Of a DNA stretch of 64,000 nucleotides, positions 9,307-21,300 are shown piece after piece. Location of the stretch: NCBI GenBank assembly GCA_037951105.1, contig JBAMJV010008350.1, forward strand, positions 29,792 through 93,791. Direction: 5' to 3'. Source of the DNA: Echinarachnius parma. Taxonomy: Eukaryota > Echinodermata > Echinoidea > Clypeasteroida > Echinarachniidae. The position numbers and the translations under genes were made by a program. Position 1 is the first letter of the stretch, and the number at the start of each line of letters is the position of its first letter. The notes below the pieces were generated by a model that saw nothing but the letters and a program-made list of their open reading frames with translations, was not told the DNA's origin and did no database searches.

Positions 9307-12300
9307 TCACGAATCGGATCCGGAATCGCTAATGTCGCTGTCGCTGAAATCGTATCCCCCAAGGAGGCTCAGCCCGCTGGATTTCTCCTTGGTCGCTATC
9401 TTCGATGCCGCCGTTTGTTTCGCCAGCCCCTCCTGGATGCTCCTCGCGAAAAAGTCCTCCTTATCCTCCTCTTCCTTCTCATCCTTCTTCTCCGACGAAA
9501 CCGCTTCGCCAGAGTTTTCACTTTCGCTCGCTGATGTGCCAGGTTTACTTCCAGTGGGTTCTTTCTGGATACTGGTACTGTTTGAGGATTCCACTGTTGT
9601 CCCACTAACTGAAGTTTGTATAGTGTTGGCAGGTGTAAGTGTTGTCCCACTAGCTGAAGTTTGTGTAGTGTTGGCAGGTGTAAGTGCTGTCCCACTAACT
9701 GAAGTTTGTGCAGCGTTGGCAGGTGTTAGTGTTGTCCCACTAGCTGCAGTTTGTGTAGTGTTTGGAGGTGTTAGTGTTGCCCCACTAGCTGAACATTGTG
9801 TAGTGTTGGCAGGTGCAAGTGCTGTCCCACTAGCTGAACATTGTGTAGTGTTGGCAGGTGCAAGTGCTGTCCCACTAGCTGAACATTGTGTAGTGCTGGC
9901 AGGTGCAAGTGCTGTCCCACCAACTGAAGTTTGTGTAGTGTTTGGAGGAGTTGATGTTGTCCCACCTACTGATGCTTGTGTAGTGTTGGCAGGAGTGGAT
10001 GAACTCTTTTTCACCCTGACGAGTCCAGACAGTAGGGCTTTAGAGGACTTCTTTGATGAAGAACTAGAGCCGCTTTCTGCAAACTTCTGCTTCTTGATAT
10101 CTGGCGAATCCTGTAACAAGAAAAGGATATAGAAATATTGAAAATATACAAATTTAATAACTTATCACGTTATAAGTTAACTAGCATGAGCATTGAAAAG
10201 AAATTGTGAAGTACCATAATTATGCTGTGGCTTCAAGCACTGGTCTAGCCATCTAGAGGTCTTTGTATCAATTCCCAGCGAAACCCAATTTTTATTTGCT
10301 AACTACAATTTAATTCATTTCTTGTCAGGATTCCCTACGTTTTAAAACATACATACTATGTAAATCTTTTCAAAGCGCTTAGAAGGCTTGCCTGCTGTAA
10401 GCGCTATATAAATATACAGTCAAACCTGTGTATAGTGACCACCCAAGTGAAACAAGAAAAGTGGCCACTGTAGACAGGTGACCTCTATAGACAGGTTCTA
10501 TATTGTTTTTCTCTGCAGCGGATCATTTCTGGTGGCCACTATAGGCAGGTTGGCTGCTATAGACAGGTGGCCACTAAGACAGGTTTGACTGTACATTATT
10601 ATTATCATCCTTCTTGAACAAAACTGTTTTGCCAGAGCAACTCTACAAAAAAATAAAATAAAACTGTACATGTATAATAATTTCTACAACGATAACTGTT
10701 AATTTCGTTTAAACAAAATTCATTATCATTTACCTCTGTCAGGAAATCTGTTGGCCTTTTGTTTAGGTTCGAGTATGAGGGAGACGGTTTGGACAGGTCA
10801 TCCTCTTCATCATCATCGTCGTCATCAGCGAGCCTCTTGATGATGATGCCATCTCCTCCTTCCTTGCCAAAGAGTCTCCTGAAACACAACAAAAGACAGA
10901 AACATTTAATTGTGATTTAGATAGTAAAATAGTTTAAGCTATTTATATGGCACACTTGCAGTGAAATAAACCCATTTCTATTCACCATGTACTTCTTCAT
11001 CATAATGATGCCATCTTCACATTCTTTGCCAAAGATTCCTGAAATACAAAAGAAAGAATAGACAATAAAACACTGTAATATTGTGTTTTATGACATTTAG
11101 CTAATATCTTGTCATGATAAATTCATGACTTTGATATTGGACACCGACAGTAACCCAAGTCTGAATCTATCCACCATCGACACCATCATAATCGAGCCTC
11201 TTGATAATGATGCCATCTTCCCTTTCCTTGCCAAAGAGTCTCCTGAAACACAAAAGAAACATTTAATAGTGATTTAGCTAGTAAACAAAAAAAAACAATT
11301 CTATATGTACTATTCATCAGCGAGCCTCTTGATGATGATGCCGTCACCTCCTTCCTTGCCAAAGAGTCTCCTGAAACACAAAAGAAATAATAATAATAAT
11401 AATACAGCGGAATTATCCACCATCATCATGCTTTCACGATTATGATACATGTCAAACTGATGACGTCACCCTTATGGCTCTACAAACCCATTTGCCTGGG
11501 TCAAATTAAAATAAGTTGTACACAAGTACAATTTGATGTCAATTGCCTGAGCAATCATAATTGTCATTGTCGTCGTCATCATAATCACTACTCCCACTAC
11601 CACCACCAAAACCATCCTTGCATACCTAATTTCTGCCTCATCTTCCTCCTCCTGCCTGCTCAGATTCTCTGCCTCAACCTCGGCTCCCTGTTTGAGAATC
11701 TCCTCATAGTTGATGGCCCTTTTCCTCATGTTCAGCTCCCTGAGTTCCTCTAGATTCTCCATCACTTCCATCTCCAGTTTGGAGTCCTTTGTCCTATTCT
11801 CCAAAAGCTGGAAGATAGAAATATAGGTTGAAGGTATGTTTTCATTAGGTGATGAAAAGGTATATTGATTGATTTGTTGATAATTGATTCAAGTGCTTGA
11901 TCATCGACTAGAATAACAAACAAATCATCATACAGTAGTTCATAGCTCTTATCCTCATGTTAAATTCCCTTAGTCCCTCTAAATTCTCCATCGCTTCCAT
12001 CTCCAGCTTTTTTCTTCTTTTTTTTTTTTTGTGGGGGGGTTATTGTGAAAATATGAACCTATGGGAATGCACTTTAACCAATATACCTTGTAAATAACTT
12101 ATGAAATTCAGCCTCGGCTGTGAGGAAGCCATTTTTTAAATGATTGAATAGAACTTAATTGAATATTCAATGTGTTCTTACCTTCATCGGGTTGGTTGCA
12201 TCGTCCTCGGCCTGTTTCTTATCTGCCTCCTCCGCAGCTTGAAAGAGTTTGACGGCCTCAAACAACCTGGTGGCCCCCTGCTCCAGGGTGTAGTCTTGGT

Positions 12301-15300
12301 TCTCAGGATCAGTCTGCAAAAACAAACAAATTATAGTAATTTAAGAATCGACCACATTCTATAATTGTGTAGGGGTATAACTTGAAAAACAACCTTGTAG
12401 CTTAATCTCAGGATCGGTCAACAAATGGACAAATCAAAGTAATGATTAATAGATCTAGAAATAAACCTCATTCTTACTTATAAAGTTTACAAAACTTTTG
12501 AATGAACTACATTCAGAGAGCCTCAAACAACCGGGTGGCCCCCTGCTCCAGCGTGTAGTCTTGGTTCTCAGGATCAGTCTACAGAAAACAAATGATAGCA
12601 ATCATGAATGAAACGTATAAATGAACTACATGTACGTTCTATGATTGTAAGAATTTGACAGCCTCAAACAACCTGGTGGCCCCCTGCTCCAGGGTGCAGT
12701 CTTGGTTCTCAGGATCAGTCTACAAATGAACACATCAAAGTAATGGTTAATAACATATTTCTAATAAATAAACCACATTCTTAGAATGTATAAAGTTAAC
12801 TAAGTAAATAAAACAAAACTTTTGAAAGAACTACATTCTATGATTGTAATAGTTTGACAGCCTCAAACAATCTGGTGGCCCCCTGCTCCAGGGTGTAGTC
12901 TTGGTTCTCAGGATCAGTCTGAAATCAAAGAACAAATGATACGAGTATGAACTATTTACGCAGCCTGAAAGAGTTTGACAGCCTCAAACAACCTGGAGTG
13001 CAGTCTTGGTTCTCAGAATCTGTCTGAAAGAAAAAGAACAAATGATATGAGTATGAACTATTAAGAAATCAAGACAAAGCCACAGTGATTTATAAGCCTG
13101 GCACAAACAGGCCAGACAATCAACAATCAACAATCACAACATTGATACTTAAAAAAATAAAACAACAAATAATTAAAGGGACTTAGTAACATTGTCCAAA
13201 TCCTAAAAATCCAATTTGAATTCTAGCGATTCCCTCATACCTTGTTGTATTCGTATTTGTAAGATATGTACGAATGAAGTGTTAAGATAATAAAAACTCT
13301 GTTGGAGTTTTAAAACCGTGTACAAAGTGAGTGCAGTGAGTTAGTGAATATCACTTTGCATTTTTGCTCATTACTCGGCCATGCAACGTCCATTTGACTT
13401 GAAATTTTCACACAATATCCTGTGGACATATCAGATAACAACAATATACATTGGATCAACCATTCATCACTTTTTGCACACGTCAACAAAGTTACTAGAT
13501 CCCCGGGGGGGGGGGGGGGGGGGGGCACTCATGTATAATGTAAGACGGGTATGTGCCGCTTAAAAGACCCCCTTTTTCACACTCGATCACAGCTCTAAAG
13601 ATACCTGATTTTCAAAAATTTCTACTCCATAGACCCTCGGAATGACTTGGCTAGGTAGTTGAGTAGCGACAATCCATTATTCTTCTTTTAGTTCGGCTCC
13701 ATAGACCCCCGGAATGACTTGGCTTTGTATTTGAGTAGCGCCAAATCCATTATTCTTCTTCTAGTTCGGCTCCTTATAGACCACAATTTGAGCCTTTTTG
13801 AGGGTTTCCGTAGATATTTGGAATCTCCGAGTCTATATGTATTTTGTAGTTTTAGTCTGCTCCTTAGACCCCTTAACTCCTCTTTCAGGGATTTTGTAGC
13901 TCCAAAGACCCTATATTTTGTGCGTTTCAGGGATTTTGTAGCTCCAAAGACCCTATATTTTGTGCTTGTAGTTAGCTCTTCAGACCCCCATTTCAGAGTT
14001 CCGTGCGGCACACCCCCGTCAAAAAATAATTCGAGTGCCCCCCCCAGGACTAGATCCCTTTAAGGAAGGAAGGATGGGACAACAAGAGAAGAGAGGATGA
14101 AAAAAGGAAGGATTAAATTATTATTATAAACGATTCTTTTACCTTGAAGACGACCTCCGATATGCATCGGGGGCATCTGATGTAGAAGCGGTAGATGCGC
14201 AGTCCCAGGTAGTTCTCATTGTGGACATTCTCAGTCTTTGCGTTGAACTTCTTCCCCTTATAGATATAATCATTGCACATCTTACATCTGTGATTGAAAA
14301 GGAGATTTTAAAGCATTACAATTTGATGCAAACAAACCATGATCAACATTTTATTTTTAATGGCAACTTTTAAAGCTTGCATGAAGAAGAATATTATAAG
14401 AATTAGTTTACCTATATACATTCAATATTGTATACAGTTTAGTGCAGTCCAGTGACCAGACAAAACCAAACAGGTACAAACAATTGATTATGGAAATGTT
14501 GGTATGCAAGTGATCATGCCTACATGAAAATTGTTTATTTTTATACAATTGTAATGAAGTATAATTCCCTACTAGATTTTGATATTATTATACACAGCAC
14601 ACCAGGTTCACAGGGGAAAAAAAAAATTGGGGGGGGGGGTGCTACTTTTCAAGTTTGCATGCATGAAAAAAACAATCAAAACATTGTTTTGCATTGAACT
14701 CTATGTAAATTTACAGGGGATCTTTTTGGCATTTTGGGGCATGTATTCAATCACTGCAGGTTCCAGTAAACAATGGGTTAAAGGACAATTTAAAGGGTAC
14801 CACCACCTAAAAATAATAATTTTTTTTTATAGAAAGGTAACATCTTTAGTATTCCATTCCTTCAATAAGTTCACAAAAATATGTTTTCAGAAAAAAATAT
14901 ATAATTGGAAAACGCATCACCATTCTCAGCCATGCGGTCTGAATGCGCAGACTATTATGCGAGCACAGCCAGCGGCGCTCTATGCAGAGCGAACGAATCA
15001 TCCGGGATTCTATTGACGTACGCGTAAATTGCATTGGCGCACTCGCAAATGCCTGGCCCGTGTGGAACCACGAGATAGCCGTGGTTCCGTAAGTGGTGGA
15101 AAATTAATTGCTTTGTTTATGAATTACACAACCCTTTGCAAAATGTTGGGTATCTATTTGATATCACAAAACGGTACCAAAACATATAATAATATGTTGT
15201 CCTTTGCCTGGTGGTCCCCTTTAAAGGGGAATTCCACCCCAGAAATGTGATGTTTGCTATAAAATGAAGTGAATATGAAGAATTATGATCGAAAATCTGA

Positions 15301-18300
15301 GCCAAAACGGTAGAGCAATAAAAAAGTTATGACAGGATGAACTTTGCTCCGATTTTTAGTATCGTTCGCAATTGCTATCGATCGTGACGTCACTTGCGAG
15401 CTGCAGCCATTTTGACTTCTACATGGAAATTTAAAAAAAAAAAAATTTCTTAATAAGAAAGCAAATTTATGAGCTTACAAATTCCAAAGAGGTTGGCCTA
15501 TCGATATTCTTCTATGAATTCGTGAAAACAAGCAGAGAAAATTTAATTTTTAGCAACGAAAATGAGAAATAAGTGTATTTTCATGTACTAAAGCCATGGC
15601 GAGTTGCTCGTCAATGATGTTGCATATGGCGGCAATTTTGAAACGATCGCTCATTACTACATGATGTTCAAATAGGTATAACTCCCGTGTTTCTTGTCCG
15701 ATTTTGATCAAATTTTCACCAATTATGCCTCTTATTCTGCTTATTCAAATAACGAAAGGTTTTATCAGGCCCGGAATACCCCTTTAAGGGTTTAATTTGA
15801 TTAAATGCATTTCGATACTGTTACGATTATTCCCTCCAAGGTAACATATCCACGGGTTCACAAGAATATGATAAACATATACCAGATGATAAAATGTAAT
15901 TTGGAACTCAAACTTTTAGAACACTGAATTCCGCAGATGTGGAGATCATATTGTAGGAATAGGCAATCCTTTATACTAACTTTGCACAAAAAAAGAAAAC
16001 AACGGAAACACATCGTGCATGTGTTAATATTAATTTTTTGTTTTGGCATGCATTTTAATAATTTCATTCTATTTGCATTAATATTGTGCATACATTTAAT
16101 TAGGGTGTTCCGGGGAACGTACGCTACCGGGGATGGGTCAGATTTAAAAAGTTCATTAAAATGTCAACAAAAGAGTGGGGTGGGGGAGGGGTACGACGCC
16201 CAAGCCTCTTTTTTCTTACCATGTGGAAGACGTTTTATATATCTTGCAGAGGTTGTTGTATCAATAAATTTGTGGTCGCTTTTATCTGACTAAAAACCCG
16301 CGGATTTCCGCGGGTGCCGCTAGTCAAGATACTATTACTATTATATAATACCACATGTTGTATGTTTATGTCATCATGGACCACCAGAGTCCTACTCTTT
16401 GACCAAATAAAATATCAATCACTTGTCCTGCCAACTACCGAAGTAATAGCTGTACAATGCAGGAATTAATTTTTAATGTTAGGGGGCTACTTTTCCAATC
16501 TGATGGATATCCAGACATTTTTCACAATACAGTAATTTTAAAGGCTACCTACCGATTTCAGGGGGCTATTTTGACAATTAGGGGGCAACATTGCCCTCAG
16601 CCCCCGTATATTTCCTACCCTGTAGCTGTAGCATCTTTATTTGAGTTTTCCCCACAAGTACAAGTCACAAACATAACAAAATACATTACATTACTCAGAA
16701 ATATAAAAGAAATGACTTACTGCATGTTAAATGGAGCCATGATTCTGACCGTGTACTGCCTCTCTTTGGCAAGCCTGAGCTTCGGGATCTTCGCCGGATC
16801 AAAGTCCGGAGGGTAGTATTTCTGTAAAAGAAAACAAGAAGTCAAATGTTATTATTAACCAATTGTAAGATATTTGAACAGAGTATCATGTAAATCCTCC
16901 GATATAGATGCCGAACTGCGATATCAATATACACAAATTTACATGATTTAGGAGAATATGCAAATAAGGTAAAAAGCCTAATTATGCTCATTATATCCAT
17001 TGTTAGAGGTTGCCACGGTGGCAACCAAGCTGAAATATCTTTAATACACATTTAGAATATGATTTCAAAGTAATAACGTGTTATTTTTGCTCATTATAGG
17101 CTGTAGCCACTGAAAATGAATAATATTCATAAATATGCAAATTAGGGGCAGTCATCTTTGATTTCAGGGTGTTACCCATGTAGGACGCAGATGGGCATCC
17201 GAAATGGAATCCTTACCCCAAAATACCCTGAAATTTGTTTTGATTACTATTGTACTATTCCTATACCGTAAAACTCCGTGTATAAGGCGCACCCGTGTAT
17301 AAGTCGCACCCCCAACTTTCTAAAAAAAAAAAAAACTGCTGCTCATGAATATTCATGTTTTCATTAGATAGCAATGCTCATTAAATATGCAAAATGCTAA
17401 ATTCATTAATAACTGTTTTTTAATGAGAAAAATGTATGACCACTGGTTAGAAAATTGAATATTAAATGAATGCTGCTACTCATGAACATTGAATAATCAA
17501 TTAGTTGCAGTGTAACTGCTTACAGTTACAAAACTTGTATTTTGTTTTACTAACCACTATCATTTGTATGTAGGAAAAAGGTATATGTTGATAAATGTTC
17601 CCCTCACATCAAGCTCTTGTCATGCCTTATAGACCAGTGTAATACACATTGAACATGATTCTTTAAAAAAAAAAAAAAAAAAAATTTGCTGTACCTGTGT
17701 ATAAGGCGCACCCCCGACTGAAATTTTTTCTGACGGAAAAAAGTGCGCCTTATACACAGAGTTTTACGGTATATCAACTGACCTCTCAACTTATTTCACA
17801 ATTATGCAAATTATCAAATTATCTTATAATGCTTATAAATAAAGTGCCCAAAGTTGCGAAGGTGGCAACCTCACTGATTGTCTTATAGAAACCATTTAGA
17901 ACATGAATAACCAAACAAATTGGACCAATGAACGTCTCCGAGCCTAATACACGAAATATGGGATCATCTACAGGACAAATGGCTCTGGTTTTTTTAAAGG
18001 TGCCAAAAGGCTTAATGGCACTTTGAGGGCCTGTATTTTTAAAAACATACTGAACTGAAAACTTATTTTTGTATTTTCTTATAGCATCCACCTAGATTGA
18101 TCTCCCATACCTTAACGAAAATATTTGGACTTCCCTTTATATAGGTCAGATAACCCTAAAGGGCCAATTGTTAACGGAAATTTGTCAACCAAAAATGGGT
18201 TCAATTATGTTCAGGTATAAAAAAACACTAAAAGATTTTTTTGTTTTTTTATTTGTTGATAATTATGAACGAGTGTGAGTTAAACTTTCAGAAAATTAAC

Positions 18301-21300
18301 GGCGCTTAGTATGTAAAGTAATATTTTGACAGTACAATGCCATCAAAATTGGTGTTTCGGACGTTACATCCTCCGTTAACAATTTAACCCCTCATTACCC
18401 CTACCAGTATCATAATTTATTGAAATGATATCAGTATGAAAATTGAACTAACAGTTTCCTCATCATATTGCCTAAAAGGGAAATGACTGATTTCTTAAGC
18501 CAGCGATTAACAAAAAAACAAACATGAAATGCACACATGCTCTCTTTTTCCGTTAACAATTTTGTAACGTCCGAAACAATATTTCTTTAGAAATAATTTT
18601 TAAAAGGGGGATAACACAAACAATTATTTATCTCAGTTTTGAAGAGACTTGATGTACCTTCCCATCACAGAAAAAAAAAATGCAATAACTTATTGTATTA
18701 TGATTATATCTTTAAAGTTAACTTTCCGTTAACATTTGTAACGTCCGAAACAAATGTAACGTCCGAAACCAAAAATGTAACTTATAAGCTCATAAGTCAC
18801 AGGAAAGGGCACATTATATGAATCAATCATCATAATATAAAATAGTATTCATTTTGAAACAAATTTACACATGAATTGGGTAATTAATTGCCAAAACAAA
18901 TGTTTGAGATCAACCAATATAAACAAATGCGTTTCGGACGTTACATGGGGTAATTGTTAACACAAAATTGATATTTTAGTGCATTTATTTTCAAAATGAT
19001 AATATATGGTTATTATTATTCATTTAGATCATGTAAATGAAACATAATCATCAAAATACATGATGCTTTAATAACATTTAGATGCTTAGTCTGCCCCAAA
19101 TCCACATTTTCACCAATTTTTCATCGATTTTTCTCAGCTAATTTGTAACCACTAAAGATTTACAAGACACTTGATATAGTGAATGATATGACTAATCTAC
19201 TTGGAACAATAACCTTTCTTTTGTGGAACTGAAACACTACCTGCTGCAACAACTCCTGTATTTTGTTTACCATTTACAGAATATTTTGTATGGTATTGTG
19301 AGCTCGTTTCGGACGTTACAAAATGGTGTTAACACACATTTTGATTGCACAAAAAATTCAATTTGGAACATTTAAAAAAGTATTATCTACATTTTTCATG
19401 ATCTATATGCTTCCTGCTCCAAGCAAAAGTGTTTTGAAAAATAAATTATCAGTTACATGTATTTGTCTCTGGGAAGGAACTTTTATTTATAAAATGTGAG
19501 GAATTGCTATTTTTGCCCCATAATTGTTCATGTGGGCCATTCTTGGTCACGTGTGTGACCCAAAACATGACAAATTTTGAAATGGGATGCTTATATTTCA
19601 GTAAGTATGAGACTATAATGATTTTTACTTCATAAGTGACTTGAATATGGTGTAGTCTTTCAAACTTAACACAAAAGATTTTATAAGGATTACGTAACTC
19701 AATGTCAGAGGTCAAATGGCATGGGTCACGTGTGTGACTTCGCACGGAGCGCTTTTTTCATAACTAAATTTCATTTGGAAAATTCTTTAAAATATGAATA
19801 GCTATAATGTTCATCTTATTACCAGAGAAGTACTATACATTTGTAAGTACAACAATAGCAATGAATGAGAAGTATATCAAACCGTTGTTTTTTATAGTAC
19901 TTAATTATGTGGCAACGTCTGGTCACGTGTGTGACATTTTGGGGTGGTCACGTGTGTGACATGTACAATATGAATGGAAAAATGGGAATTTTATAATATC
20001 GGGTTTAGAAAAGAATGAAAGGTTGAATTTTTACAAAGTTGGTATCAACCTGTACAGGAAAGTGAGAAGAATGAGCTTGCTAATTATCCTTTTGATATCT
20101 TGATTATTTTCTGAATTATGATTATTAGAAAAATATTGAAATATGTAAATTTATGCAAATGAGTAAAAAAGTTTAATTTTAAACTTCAAATCATGTATTT
20201 CATGAAACTTTACACATGGATCATTCCAAATATGGAACAAAACTACAGAAAAATAAAACTTCAATTTTTCCGAAAAAGTTTCACTTTTCAAAGAATGGCC
20301 CATGTTGTAAAGTACACACAGAACTACATGTATAGTGTATACTGATTTTGTTTTTTTGTATCACATCAAATGCATTATTAGGTTGATTGCCTTTATAATG
20401 TTCTATATAAGAAACAAATGTTAAGTCTCTGTTTCATTATTCATTTAGTGGAAATATAGACATTTTCATTAACAGAGCCTTTTAGTGGTATACAAAAGTA
20501 CAGTATAACTATGCTAAATTTACTCAAAGTTGCAAAACATGTTTTTTCATATACTTAAACTTGATAAGAAGAAAATAAACTGCGTTGATCCACATGTTTT
20601 ACTGACACTAATTAAAATGTTAATCATTTGTATTAAAAAAATCCACATGTTAAAACAAGTTATTTTTGAAATACTATATGGCATATGCCATTGTAAACTA
20701 TAGGTACAGTACATGTACACCAAGATAATTCCTTATCTTATTCTTAAGGCAATTTCCAGAACATCACTGGTTTATGATCAATTACATTTTTGCGCAAGTC
20801 AGCTATGTTTGAAAAATGTAACCATATCTGCTGGAACAAATATATTTTCTTGACCATAACCTTATGTGGTACATACAAGTGTACTGTACATGTGCCATTA
20901 TAACTTGAATTTGAGGTATTGCTAATATCATATTGATCAGTAATGCATTTATGACAGTTATTCTAATTTTCTATAATAGTTTGATAATAGTTTGATAAAA
21001 TTAGTTTGAGCTTCATGTTTTATCAAAATAAGAAAATGGAAAATTCAAATCATATACAATGTATGTCATTGTACAATTTACATATACATGTACAATGTAC
21101 TTTTATCTTTTGTAAAATGATGAAGGAAACTCTGGAAAGTCACATCGATCATCCTTTGACTGTATATTAATAACAGTTTCTAATTGCATGTAATATTTGT
21201 ACAAAATCTTGGATTTTGTCTATCAATATGGACTTCATTCACTATCCCTTTCGTTGGGAGTTCAATTAATGCACATATTTATGGGTTTTGCTTGCAAAAT

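Noticed and set aside
9287-10132. 281-codon plus-strand frame
   Set aside because: Antisense shadow of the YJU2 repeat exon; the minus-strand frame has the splice join and the conserved tail.
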